From NCBI GenBank assembly GCA_017591395.1, contig WEDG01002832.1:1-64000 (forward strand): a DNA stretch of 64,000 nt. Direction: 5' to 3'. Below, in pieces: positions 30,281 to 41,569 of this stretch. The stretch is from Schistocephalus solidus. Its lineage: Eukaryota; Platyhelminthes; Cestoda; Diphyllobothriidea; Diphyllobothriidae. Position numbers and translations under genes: made by a program. Every line of letters starts with the position of its first letter. Within the stretch, counting starts at the first letter, position 1. Under the pieces are notes generated by a model that saw only the letters and a list, made by a program, of their open reading frames with translations, was not told the origin of the DNA and searched no databases.

Positions 30281-30545
30281 TCTAATAGCTCAGTTGTGCT
30301 TAAGCCACCAGGTTTGAATCCCACTCAGACTCCCGACTTTTTCAAAATTGGAAAAAGTGGTGAAGTCTCAAAGGGAAGTCCAACTTGTGAAGGCAGTAAC
30401 CACTAATAAGCCAGTGATCTACATCAAAGTGCTGTTGGACGGAAAGCGGGTCCAGACTTTGCGGGCTGCTGGCGGGATTCGAGATTGAGCCTCAGGGTAG
30501 AGTGGACCGAGTGAATTAGCGATCGGTGAGCGGTTATCCGCGAAT
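30281..30545 (+). mobile_element. SINE without hammerhead module
   Basis: tRNA-like head with TAGCTCAGTTGTGC and B box GGTTTGAATCCC, unrelated middle, and the family 3' end GAATTAGCGATCGGTGAGCG at about 30514-30533. No CTGATGA..GAAA core between head and tail. Confidence 0.6.
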
Positions 30546-30575
30546 GAAAGTTAATATTTCTGATCTAAACCAGCA

Positions 30576-30650
30576 AGACAACGAGACCGTGGCTCAATGG
30601 TTAGAGCGTTGGTCGCGGGTTCGCAGCAGCTCTAGTCGATGAGGTATTCG
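30576..30650 (+). mobile_element. SINE tRNA-like head fragment
   Basis: GAGACCGTGGCTCAATGGTT continuing AGAGCG and a B-box-like GGGTTCGCAGC. Only the head is recognisable; no hammerhead or tail follows. Confidence 0.5.
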
Positions 30651-31109
30651 TCTACCAACGGCGGGAACTAGCTCCTGCAATGTCAGAATGGTCAACAAAA
30701 TCAAACCAACTTGCCAGTCGATGACTTTCCGCCCTTATGGTCCCAAGCTACCGTCAGACTTCTCTGGCAAGAATTTCAGGTTAGGACCAAGAGGTACGTG
30801 GCTCAGAGTATACAGTTGCTCAACATCTTCTGCCTATTCAATTTGGGCCAGGACTATCACGCACCAGTACACAGCTGCTGAGGGTCTTCGTACCCAAGAT
30901 ATGGAATAGCAAGTCGGCGACTTACATGATTAACGCTCCAGCTGTGGTGGATGTCCAAGGTAGACACTTCAATAAATGAACTGTAGATACATGCGTGCGC
31001 TTGCACCATTCATAATTTTGCTCTCTGAAAGAGGACTACGCCTCAGCTCGCGAATATTCAAGTAAAAACGCACCGTTCGGAGAGGCGATACCCTGGCTCG
31101 AGTCACCAC

Positions 31110-31570
31110 ACAGTGAAATGGAAGACAAGGTTGCTGAAGTGCAATATCTTCGACGAGTACTGAGAGCGAATGGCTACCCACGCAGCGTTGTCAACCAGTG
31201 CATACGCAAACAACAAGAGAGACCACATCCAACTGGCCCTAAATTCTGATGAGCTCCTCCATGCGTGAAGATCATCTCCGAAGCCGTTAGCCACCTCACT
31301 CCACTTGGAGTCGGGGTTGCACACAGGTCAAAAGCAGTCATAAGGCGCCGAGTCATGAGGCCGAAAGACCCAATGCCACGGCAGGAAACGTCTGGCTATG
31401 CCTTAGCTCGCAAATACTCAGTCACCATGTACAGAACTGGCGTTCCGCAGAAAAGTCTGACTTGTTTGCGTGTTGCGCTGGACTCTGCACGCACACATGA
31501 CTTAACTCGCGTCAACTCTGCGCTTTCATTGGATCATAATAACCACATAAGAGAAGGATTGAGCTAAGTA
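31110..31570 (+). mobile_element. Penelope-like element fragment (post-RT, pre-GIY-YIG)
   Basis: Plus strand encodes EVQYLRRVLRANGYPRSVVN, CIRKQ, then KIISEAVSHLTPLGVGVAHR and VMRPKDPMPRQETSG. This is the connector between RT and GIY-YIG domains in PLEs; normally CxxC and the YIG motif follow, but here the reading departs after ETSG, so the endonuclease is lost. Frameshifts present. Confidence 0.65.
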
Positions 31571-32352
31571 GATGCTATGCAAGTAGTCCTTACTCAAATC
31601 AACTCCAGACAGTCGTCGCTTGTGACTGATAGATTACTGTAAGTAGCCGTTCTTGGTTATCCTTACTGATAACTGCTACCACCCTTAACTACCCAGCCCG
31701 GTGAACCAAACTTCACTGAATTAGCAAGAATCATTCTCGAGCACTCTTTACCGTAACATTCGAATCCCGCCAGCTAGTCATGTCGAAGTGATACGGGCTT
31801 GTGACAGTCGATCACTTCTCGCGTAGTCACTGCTAAGTGGACTGTCAGGTGATGTGTGCAAATACCAATGGATGGATCATTCAGCTTCGGAAGGGAGGGT
31901 GCGGTGGAGTTTGCCCTTCTTGACGCATGCCCAAAACAGTCCCGCTGCAAACACGGAACGTATCCCCATATGGTCCGTATAAGTTCCCTGGCCAATGATT
32001 CGCGAGCGCTACAGAACAGAATCTCCATCAGCGACCGGCCGTTTTCAGTCTGCTTAGGTTTGGTTTGAGTGCTTATTTACACAATAAAACGAACTTATCG
32101 GAATGTTTGGCATCCCAAATGACATTGTTTGTTTGCTGTTCCTGTTTGTATGGTCGAGTTAGATACTGGATGATGCCTGACTGTTTACAGGCCTTATCAG
32201 CAGCTGTTAGATGCCCTTTGCTCCAGGAAGAAAAACAGATGGAAGCCGAACTCCACTGAGGGTGATTCTTCGTTCATTTGGGTTTTCTGCCTATCAGTCA
32301 GTGCAATCGCGTTGCAGCGCTAACTGCGGGCAACGTCGGTCCACTGATGATT

Positions 32353-32383
<31 letters not shown>

Positions 32384-33690
32384 GGAGGAGGAGGAGGAGG
32401 AGGAGGAGGAGGAGGAGGAGGAGGAGGAGGAGGAGGAGGAGGAGGAGGAGGAGGAGGAGCAGGAGCAGGAGCAGGAAGAGGAGGATGTGGGAGCAGTATT
32501 TAAACGGAGAAAAATCCATTTTTAGGTTTTGTTATAGACCGACTCACAGAAATCAGGACGGTAGAACACTTCATCGGCTATTTACCCTAGCCCATTTATC
32601 CCAACTGTTCTCAGATAAAGGCAAAAGACGCTGCTACAGCGGATTCATCCTACCATGGATAATGTGACCAGGGGATGGCTGTGGAAAGAAACGAGGAAGA
32701 CGGCACGGAAGACCTTTAGGGTCAAAGGAAATTGAAAATGCGCTGAAACTGCTCTTCTCTAGGGATTCCTGGGGAGATGGCGAAGTTAACTCATGAGCCG
32801 ATGGACTGAGCGCAGACCTCTGCACGAGGCCAGCGTGAGAGTGCGACGACCGTATATGGTGTTTTCAGAGGAAAAGCTCTAGTGGTAGAGTGGTTGAAAA
32901 AAAAGGTCAAAAATACTGGAATTAGAGGACGGATGGACAAGCAAGACAGGAGATGGGGTGGACATCTCGTCGACGGAGATGCGACGACAACTCTTCAAGG
33001 TGTCGCGGTTAAGTTAATTTAGTAATTAATTAAGTAATTAAGCTTAACGCTGTTAGCATGGAAGGAGTGTTTAGGTGGTTCTCAAGCAAGGAACGTGGGA
33101 AAGCCTGTCACCTCGATATGCAGCATAGGCAATGCAAAATAAACCATGAGTGACGCATGCTACAGCTGGCAGTATCTGGTACAAAAGTCGTGAGCATACT
33201 GGAGGCCACAGTCGCACCCATTGGGTGATGGCCCTTTGATTTACGGTTGCTGAAATAGAAGCGATCGTCAATCACGCATAAAGTTCCTACAACCAACCAG
33301 CAAGACAACGGGCCTGTTATAGCCCGAAGGGGTAGGCAGAAGAGAAGGAAGGCGGGTTCCGGGAGCAGACATTTCACGCTCACAGCCTGTGAACACACAA
33401 ACAACTCGTCGAAAATCGCTTTACTTATTGGAGTCCTGAACGTTCTGGAACATTCCAGACTGCGGCCTGTCGGTTTTGGATTGACTAGTTCTTGCAAGTG
33501 CATCAAATCGCAGAAAAATCAGGTATCTTCGATTAGTCATTGATTGGTTCGCACGCATGCTGGATGAGGTACTGTGCGTTGATTGGCTGCTTGATTTAAC
33601 GCGCACGCTTTCCGCGACTGACTGGGCCTACTGTGCCAAGTCTTCCTTGGGCCGTGACTGAACACCGTTTCCGGTCATCATAATAAAGGC
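31571..33690. other. Unassigned intergenic DNA with a triplet microsatellite
   Basis: No gene or transposon recognised apart from the microsatellite listed separately. ORFs of 60-130 codons look like chance. Confidence 0.45.
32346..32487. repeat. (GAT)n-(GAG)n triplet microsatellite
   Basis: About 37 bp of GAT repeats pass into about 100 bp of GAG repeats with some GCA interruptions near 32458-32475. Gives false poly-Asp/Glu, poly-Arg and poly-Leu ORFs. Confidence 0.97.
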
Positions 33691-33870
33691 CATGACTCAA
33701 TGGTACAGCCTTGGATCACCCAACACTCAGTGTCAAGGAACCCGGGTTCGAGTTTCAGGGTCCTCAATCCTGGTGAGGGCCATGACTGGCTGACGACCGT
33801 TTGGACATCAGCACTGGTCATCCTGGTCTCCCCAGTTTGCCTGGCAAGTGAAACGCAAGGTCGCAGCCTT
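33690..33870 (+). mobile_element. SINE with decayed hammerhead module
   Basis: Head with ACTCAATGGTACAGCC and B box GGGTTCGAGTTTC, then GCCATGACTGGCTGACGACC. CTGACGA still fits the core, but the GAAA strand is lost, so no ribozyme is expected. Confidence 0.55.
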
Positions 33871-33984
33871 TTCTATTGGTAGAGGGGCGCTCACCGCGTT
33901 ACGGGACACACGCCTCCCGTTGTGACCTGGGGCTTACTCTCGAGCCCCGCCAACATCCGCTCAGTGGTTAGTATATTGCAGGTA

Positions 33985-34062
33985 GAATGACATTACCGAC
34001 AACTATTAGTCAGACTGAGATGAAAATTTCGGGCTGATTAGCCGTCATCAGCCAGCCAGACT
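33985..34062 (-). mobile_element. SINE fragment with hammerhead module
   Basis: Minus strand 34057-34013 keeps stem I (6 bp with two wobbles), CTGATGA (34051-34045), stem II GGCT/AGCC with a C-C mismatch, GAAA, and a GUH-type AUC triplet. No tRNA head is recognisable upstream. Module length is again 45 nt. Confidence 0.6.
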
Positions 34063-34070
34063 TCTGTAAC

Positions 34071-35810
34071 CTGATAGCAGATAGAGGAACTGTGAACGCC
34101 AATATAAGTTGTCCAACGGACCGGTGATGACAGGACTGCAATTGCCGAAAAGTTTTTCCAGAGATTCAAGCGAGATTTCTGCGGATCCCTGCAATACTGG
34201 TCTCGTGGTATACTCAAGTTAGTTCATTTGCCGGTGCACTACCTGCTCTCAGCGCAAGTATGCCAGTGCGAAACAACGAAATGACAGCACGCCTATTCCG
34301 TTCATTCGGGTTGCCTAGCAAACAGCAAACACCTATACTACTGGTTGTTTACCCTGGGCCGTCAAAAAACCACAATTTAGACTAAATAGGCATCTCTATG
34401 AGGGCATTTTTTAAGCAGTTGGCCTAGGTTTAACTTAGTTCAACACGCAAGGCACCGATTTCGGGAGTTTTTGACTTCCAGGCATAAGCTGATGTAGAAG
34501 AAAGTCCACCTTTCGCTACGAATGACGGTTGAAACTGACGATGTCGTCTGCGTGCCCCAAGCGAAACCAGTGACTTGTCCGCAGACATGCGCAGATCAGA
34601 TCTGATGCTGTCTCTGAAGATGGGTTCGAGCTGGAAACGCGAAACATCAGGCGATCACGTTCACTTTTTCTCAATTACTTCCTCGGACGCGCATTTTCGC
34701 TTGTATCGTCAATGTGGCTTCTGCATAAGCGAGTGTTGAAAATGTTTTCGGTTGCCTGACAAAGGAAGATGGAGAGACTCCAAACGTGAAAGTACCTTGG
34801 ACACTGCACTTTAAGCGCAGCTCAACAGGTTCAAAAACGAATATCAGGATACTTGACCAATGAATCTGAACGGCCAATTATTGAAGAAGCTATTTGTTAG
34901 CATGAATATCACAAACTTGGAAGAACCTTTCGAGAAACATTCGCCTGTCCCGAGGAGGGAAATTAAGCACACATTTCCGGTTTTCATATCATCATCAGTC
35001 AACCACATGCCAAAGTCGGTTGAAAAAGGCTTGGTATTTGTTCTCCGAGATCAGGAACCTTAAAGTCCCGTGCTCAGATCGTCCCACTTATTGATTATCT
35101 ATCGCCTTGCGACAGCCTGCGAAGAGCTGACTTTCTAAATGTCACTTCATGTGATTGTGGACATTCTCTGAAGCAGTTGAAAGCCAGACTACTGAACTGT
35201 TATGCTACCAACCGGAGTTGAAAATTTATGCTAAATAAATCTGGCATTGGGTTGTGTTTGGGTGGTGCTGGCCTGTAGCGCAGAATAAATCAATTCAGTG
35301 CACTTCCCTCTGTTGAAAGGGCTCGGTTTATTATTACATATTCTCAACAGTGCAACACCAACCCTGCGGTATCAAGCCCAAGCATTTAGGTTCCAAATTG
35401 AGATCAGTATACGATCTTCTAATGTGAATTAAACAGAAAATGTCTCCTTTGCATTGCTTGATTCGTGAGACTTTTATTGTGGGTTTTAGAACTGCAGGTG
35501 TGCAGTAAAACAAGCAAGGTGGTAACATTAACGAGCTTATTGAATTAATAACTAAGAGAGTATAACCATTACGATCTTAAAGAGTATACTTTTACCTCAT
35601 ATGTCATACTGAGTTAATAGTAAGTCTTAGGGATCAATGAATTTACCTGCGAATTTGAAGTCTAATAGACCATTTGGACTATCAAACTACTAACTACTAT
35701 CAAACTACTAACTTCTACTAATGCCAGTCATCTACTGGTCGACAGACCCGAACAGCTAATAATGCATGGGACATTAAAGAGAAAGTGAGGAATATACACA
35801 TCTAAATACG
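34071..35810. other. Unassigned region with one hammerhead-like motif
   Basis: No protein domain recognised. A hammerhead-like motif at 34604-34648 is listed separately. ORFs near 34671-35063 (both strands) have no recognisable features. Confidence 0.45.
34604..34648 (+). ncRNA. Degenerate hammerhead-like motif (PLE type)
   Basis: GATG ... CATC outer pairing, core CTGAAGA (34614-34620), a weak hairpin, then GAAA followed by CGC in place of a GUC-type triplet. Same 45-nt span as the SINE modules, but stem II is poor and the cleavage triplet is damaged, so probably a relic. Confidence 0.3.
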
Positions 35811-35814
35811 CTTG

Positions 35815-36200
35815 TATGTTGCTAAAGGTGCAACAGGCAAGACGCAGAAAGCTGTTTCATAGTTGATACCGACCATCAGGACGTCATATTCCTTGTGCAG
35901 CGAGGTATTTACAGAAGTCAAGTAAGCGCCTGAACCTTACTTGTATGGGTAGGATCTCACATGATCCCATTATATCCGACAGCCAGTTTGCTACTGGCAA
36001 TAAACAAACATTGTGTCATAAGACACATGTCCCATATAATACACATGTATATTGCTAAGGGTGCAACAGACAAGGCACAGACGACTGTTTCATGATTGAT
36101 ACCAATCATCAGAACGCCATTTACCTTGAGCAGTGAGGTGAGATCCTAATCACAATAGTGAGCGTCACGCGCTTACTTGACTTCTATATATACCTCACAT
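35815..36200 (-). repeat. Paired ~90-bp direct repeats with hammerhead-like core
   Basis: 35815-35905 and 36050-36140 are diverged direct copies (shared GCTGTTTCAT-like and GATACC-ATCAG-like words). On the minus strand of the second, CTGATGA (36112-36106), a hairpin around GTAT, GAAA (36091-36088) and CAGUC occur in hammerhead order. The first copy has CTGATGG. The adjoining ~60-bp segment appears in opposite orientation in the two copies. Confidence 0.5.
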
Positions 36201-36975
36201 CATGGTTTCCTAGAAACCGTGGCTTGGAAGGCTGCCAATATGACGCTTACACCAGACCACACCGTCGGCCCAGTGTATGTGCTGTGTGTGTCGAGTGGCT
36301 GACCAGTGGACTGGGAATCAGACGGCGATGGCTCCTCCATATCCATTGATTAAGTGAATCCTAGTGTGTGCGTTATGGGGGCCATGTCGTGCTGTGGCGC
36401 GTGAAGACGGGTACGCCGACCCGTCAGCCAATGCGCCCACTCCGACATAAGACAACTGACTGGCTCAGATGGTGGTCTGATTGTGGGGGTTGGGGAGAGA
36501 GTGAGGTCGACAGTTCAGCGCATTTTCCTCACTATAAACAATCTGATGTGCTTGAAACTATCACGGTGCGCTAAAAGCCGTGGCTTGGAAGGTTGCTAAC
36601 TGACGGGATAACTCAGACCGCGTGGTCAGCCCAATGTGTGTTTCGTCTGGAGTGGCTGACTGGCGGACTGAGAGTCAGGCTGCAATGGCTCCTTCTTAAT
36701 GTGGCCTTTATGGCACTCCCACTCCGTGGGATCCGAGTCAGGTGTGGTGGTACACCCAGGGGCGGCTCCGGACGCGCCAGCCACCTGCACCCTCTCCCAT
36801 CTCCCATTTTCTTGACTCTGTCTTGACGCCGGGCTCAGGTGGGGGAGGAGAGAGTGCAGTAGCTGCAGCGCAAGGCAACTATCACTTAAAACTTATTCAC
36901 GCGCAAGTCACCGTCCCTGTACCACCTGGTGTGGAGCATACGGTGGATCTCGTCGAAATCAACGGTTGAACTGTC
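36180..36975 (+). mobile_element. RTE LINE 3' UTR, nearly full length
   Basis: Sense-orientation UTR with both internal modules (GGTTTCCTAGAAACCGTGGC at about 36202; GTGCGCTAAAAGCCGTGGC at about 36565), and ending GGTTGAACTGTC at 36975. No zinc-finger coding sequence precedes it, so it is 5'-truncated just after the ORF. Confidence 0.7.
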
Positions 36976-37224
36976 GGATATACCTCACTAAACAAGGCAT
37001 TTGGCGTAGTGATTATCGGTATCAACCGGAAAAAAGCTATCTGCGGCTTGCATCTTGCGCCTTTACCAACTTTATTTTCTTATATTATCACCCCAGAACT
37101 CTCAACTTCACAAACATGGGTACTCAAATTTTTATACGGTAAAGCTATTTGTGAGACATTATATATTAATAGCAAAGGCCGCGTAAATAGTCGTCGTTTC
37201 TGTCAAATTTACATTTGACAGCTG

Positions 37225-37740
37225 GTTCTGGTCCCACCCCTGGACGGACGGATTAGCAAGTTGAACCCGGTCACTAAAGCGCAGTATTCACCCCATCAAA
37301 TAAATAAATAATTTTATCTAGAATCCATAAGGGTACCTTCGACATAAATAAAAACACTTTTTTAAGTGTATTTTAGAGCGAATAAGTAAACACTGTACAG
37401 CGTTTAGTCTGCGTTTATAAAAGGCAGTCTGGTAGGAGGAAAGTCAGCAAACACTGTAGAAAAACTCGTTGAAAAATTGGTTGAAAAATTCATGAAGTAA
37501 ATAAGAATTAAGTAGCATTCAAGGAGCAAAACTGTCTCTCATAGGAAGGTAGAGATGCGTGTAGGCCAGGACTGACCTGCAGGTGACAGTATATAAGGGT
37601 TCGGAACTTTCCTCGTCAAGGGAGGATTTATATACCACTGTAGATGCGGTCAGATTAGTTTAGGGATGACAGAGGAAACAACCATCAAGGTGGTGAGCCA
37701 GCAGGAAGCCATCATGATCGTTCATTGTCTGCGTAGAGTT
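37225..37740 (+). repeat. Composite repeat with TATA box, copy 1
   Basis: Direct copy of about 47240-47810. It starts with a LINE-like 3' tail (GAACCCGGTCACTAAAG then AAATAAATAAATAA), then GTGTATTTTAGAGCGAATAA, GGAAGGTAGAGATGCG, CCTGCAGGTGACAGTATATA and GGTGAGCCAGCAGGAA. No TG..CA ends or primer-binding site defined; a solo LTR is possible but unproven. Confidence 0.6.
37589..37597 (+). promoter_or_regulatory. TATA-box-like element, composite repeat copy 1
   Basis: GTATATAAG, preceded by CCTGCAGGTGACA; the same context is kept in the second copy at 47656-47664 while surrounding bases vary. Confidence 0.4.
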
Positions 37741-38867
37741 GAAGCGAGGATGGGACTTTATAGGCCGCGAGGATCATCAAAGCCCCGGGAGATACTACCA
37801 TGATACTCCTTTTGTGACCGAGCAAACCACCAACAGGTGACGAAATCAGACGAATCCGCCCTTGGTGGGAACAGCTCGCCTGGGTTCGAGATGAGGAGAT
37901 GGCTGGGGTTGGGGGCTACTATCAGTGGATTAGCAGCCAGCTAAAAATATGGGGTTTTAAAAATCAAATTTTCTACTTCCCCCGAAGCCACATTTAGAGG
38001 CTTTACAGGGGATTGCAAAGAACTCATTCTCCCCATTTGCAGCCCTCCTCGACGTCCTCTGGGTTCCTTACTGGATCAGATCTCCCTGGTTTGCCCGTCC
38101 ACATAGCACCAGCACGCATACGGTGCATGCGCGGAGGTGGTGTGGGCGGAGAGGAGATATGCAAGTCTCTACAGGCCCTGCGTTTAAATCACCGCCTTTC
38201 CACTTCCAAAATGACCCCAGCTAATGCATAATGGATGTGTGTGTGTGTGGATATTTGTGTGTATGTGTGAGTGAGTGTGTGTGCGTGTACATCTTTGTGC
38301 CGACATCTTTGTGCGCGTCGGCCCACAAATCGGTCGCAATGAGCACGCTCTTGTCTTCTCACCTGTATATACATACTCATTAATGTAGAGGCGGAAGAGG
38401 AGGGGGAGGTGGAAGAGAAGGAGGAGGAGAATGCGTGAAGGTGATCACAAAAGGATGACGAGGACAGGGTGGCTGTGCGCATGCATGTATATGAATGAAT
38501 GCCTGTCAATGGGTTCTAAATGCCGGGGGCATGAGCTCACAAGTGACCTAAAACCGAACCATAGCAGTACAGGTTCAATCTAATAAGCGCCTTTCTTCCA
38601 GTTTATACGGCAGTAGGTTGTCTGTATCAGTGAGACGCCTTCAGCTGCCAGCAAGACGTCTCATAAGTGAGCCGGTTCAGGCAGCTTCTATCCATACTTG
38701 AGAGGTCTTCTGTGTGCAATTCGGGAAACATTTATGTGCTTTTCGACGGGTAAACACGGGCCTTATGCAGCTCCCCAACCAAACAGTGTTTTAACCAATC
38801 AGAGTAAGACCATCGTATACGACGCGGTCCACCATAAGCACCCCCAGTAAGATGGCACAGGGACGTA
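37741..38867. other. Unassigned, with GT- and GGA-rich simple sequence
   Basis: (GT)n-rich stretch at about 38231-38290 and GGA/GAG-rich stretch at about 38390-38440. No gene recognised. Confidence 0.5.
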
Positions 38868-39395
38868 GATTGCCGCGTAAATTAGATTATATTGAGAGTA
38901 GGCATACGCGCTGCATCTACCGCACTCTCTCCTCATCTCCCCTTGCTGGGCTTGGTGTCATGGTCAAGTCATGAAGAGGGGCGGTGTGAGAGGACGCTGG
39001 TGGTTGCCACGGCCGGAGCCGCCCCTAAGCCTGCTGTCAGATCAGATCCCATGGAGTGGCAGTGCCATAAAAAGCCACACAAGAAGGAGCCAGTACAGTT
39101 GGACTCTCAGTCCACCCAGTCGACAATTCCACAAAAACACACACTGAGGTGACTGCATGTCTCGAGTTATCCCGTCGGTCAGCAACCTCCAAGCCACGGC
39201 TTTTAGTGATAGATTCAAGTGCGTTAGATTGTTTATAGTGAGGAAAATGCACTGAGCTGTGGACCTCACTCTCTCCCACACCCCCACAACCAGACCACCG
39301 TCCGACCCGGTCAGTTGGCTAATGTGGGAGTGGGCGCATTGACTGACGGATCGGCGTACCCGTCAACCTCACACTCTATTCCCATTCCAAAGTTC
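38868..39395 (-). mobile_element. RTE LINE 3' UTR fragment
   Basis: Matches the UTR at 5040-5570 (CTGCATCTACCGCACTCTCT, GCCGGAGCCGCCCC, CAACCTCCAAGCCACGGCTT, GTGGGAGTGGGCGCATTG) on the minus strand. Lacks the 3' terminus. Confidence 0.65.
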
Positions 39396-40394
39396 CAACC
39401 AATGTCACAGCCAATCAGTGGACTGGTTCAGGCTCATCAGCCATATTAAACACCTCACTTACAGGCCGGACTGAGGGAGGAGGGCAGCCAGTGTCCGCAA
39501 ATTTCAGGCAATCGGAGAGCCAAGTGCCTCCGCCTCTTGGCTGTGAACGCAAATTCTGCGAAAAGTTGGAGCGGCCAGTCCTCCGTTCTGGCACCTCACA
39601 TGCCAGCAATCGCTTTTCTCAGCAAACTCTGTGCTTCGAGGAGAGGACAACATCAGAAAAGGTAGATGGCTGTTTACGGTGGTTTTGGGTCGAAAATTTC
39701 CCCGCTCAAATCCAATCACAGCGCACGGACCAGAGTTCACCGATTTTCTAAGAGCCAACTTACGTAGTGACTCACCGGGCAGCAGAGCAGTGATAGTTTT
39801 CCCACTGGTCCTGGCAGATGAAGCATGAACCGAGAATGTTCCGTCTCGCTGGATGCAGTGCCGAAGTGTTATTGATTCAACAGATCTGTACCATTGACAG
39901 GTAGCGATCAGGAAGAATTACTTAAATGGCTTCCAGCATAGCTTTGTGAAATCGCAGACATGCCAGGGTGTTGCCCTTTGAATGCAATTCTTTTAGCCAC
40001 CCGCAAAAAAGGATTACTTACGTACTTTACTACTACTTTACTACTTAAGTAGTTTGCTTTTTATTGTGCTTATCGATGCCCTTTTAAAATTAAATATATT
40101 TCACAGAAAACATACCCGAAAATATTCCTCCTCAACTCCTTTGGCAAAAACTCCCTTCTTCAAATTTTATACTCAAAGAAGAGGTATATTTAGGCTTAAT
40201 AAAATGTTAAATTCTCGAATAATTTGGAGCTGAGTCTGCCGTTGTAGTTGCATTTCGGGATTTCACTCTACAGGGTGTATAATTTGCCTATAATGAAAAG
40301 CATACATTCTCATAATATTTTGTAATCGATGTGCGTTGCGTTGCATACTTCAGGAGGAGCATAAATAAAACGACAGGTACCATGCTGTTCGAGT
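39396..40394. other. Unassigned region
   Basis: No domain, tRNA or tandem repeat recognised; AT-rich after about 39950. Confidence 0.4.
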
Positions 40395-40520
40395 GGTTAT
40401 TATAGGGTCTTACATTGCCCCCTAAACGGGCCACGTGGTTGATGCGTTGGACCAACACGGGGGCCACATTAGGGCACGGCACGTGTTATTCGGGTTCCGC
40501 TCCGCTAATAAATGCCGAAA
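40395..40520 (-). repeat. Repeat B, copy 2 (reverse)
   Basis: Contains CCCCCTAAACGGGCCACG and GGACCAACACGGG, reverse complements of words in the copies at 17.3 and 47.9 kb. Confidence 0.5.
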
Positions 40521-40790
40521 ATAAAGGTGTGGTCGCACGCCTAGGGGTGGCTAGGACTACGGGGACCCAGCCGCGCCAGCCACCTGCGTCCTCTCCCACC
40601 TCCGGTCTTCTTGACTTTGTCTTGACACCGGGCTCAGGTGGGGGAGGAGGAGAGAGTGCGGTAGCTGCAGCGCAAGGCTACTATCACTTTAAACTAATTC
40701 ACGCGCAAGTCACCGTCCCTGCTCCACTTATCCCATGGAGCATACGGTGGACATCGTCGGACTACGACGGTCGAACTATCATAGGGTCTT
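40521..40790 (+). mobile_element. RTE LINE 3' UTR, terminal fragment
   Basis: Sense-strand last ~270 nt: GCCAGCCACCTGCGTCCTCT, TTGTCTTGACACCGGGCTCA, GCGGTAGCTGCAGCGCAAGG, GGAGCATACGGTGGACATCG and GGTCGAACTATC end. Confidence 0.7.
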
Positions 40791-41569
40791 ACAATCGCAT
40801 AAGTAAGCACGTTTTGAAAACGAAATATTGACTTTCTTTGTGTATAAACTTTGGAAAAGATATGACTGCTTACCAAATGAGTACAAGGAAGGATATGTTG
40901 AGGCCTATTTTCCACAAAATATAGTTGCGTTTATTATAAACTTGAAAGTCAATAGAAAATGCCTACTTTACGCAGGCACTTTTACATGGTGTGGTTTATG
41001 CAGAAGACCGATAAGAAGTGCATTCGAAGGCCAACATCCTGCCGCACGATAACCCTACTGAAGTTATCCCTCCTATTCGAAAAGACACTTCAGTACCTCG
41101 GCTAACATTTCAACAGATAGGTCACGACGGTATATGCTGATGATTGCATCCGTGAACCTTTTGGCTAGTTCTGAAAAATCACGGAGGGAGACTTATCGTA
41201 TTATAAAATGTTCAGCCTAAAAGGAAGACATTATATGATAATAATTTATAATTAAAATCCAGCGTTGCTACTTGACCGGCTACCGACAACTATTGACTCA
41301 GAACCTGCTATTTGCGTCTCCAATTTTTGTCGGTTCTTTCTTGGAAAATGAGTTCCAAAAAACAATAAATAGTTTGTTAAAAACCCAAACTGAAAGTTAT
41401 GTTGCTTGAACAGCCATCTGGTGACATCAAATTCCGCTGAATAGATATGTGATACTGCAATTAGCTAAATCCTATGGGTCTATCCGGCCACATTGCGATG
41501 CTGACAAGGTTAACACATCTTGTACACCCATCAAAACTCTCATCCCCAGCCCTTCCATGAACGCAGCTA
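40791..41569. other. Unassigned AT-rich spacer
   Basis: No feature recognised. Confidence 0.4.

Noticed and set aside
32211..32667. ORFs with long poly-Asp/Glu, poly-Arg or poly-Leu runs
   Set aside because: Direct translation of the GAT/GAG microsatellite in different frames; no conserved domain on either side.
33773..33820. Another hammerhead ribozyme in the SINE at 33.7 kb
   Set aside because: CTGACGA is present but the GAAA strand and stem II are lost, so it cannot fold as a hammerhead.
34980..35010. CTGATGA..GAAAACC on the minus strand near 35.0 kb as a hammerhead
   Set aside because: Too little sequence between the core strands to form stem II, and no pairing partner for stem I.
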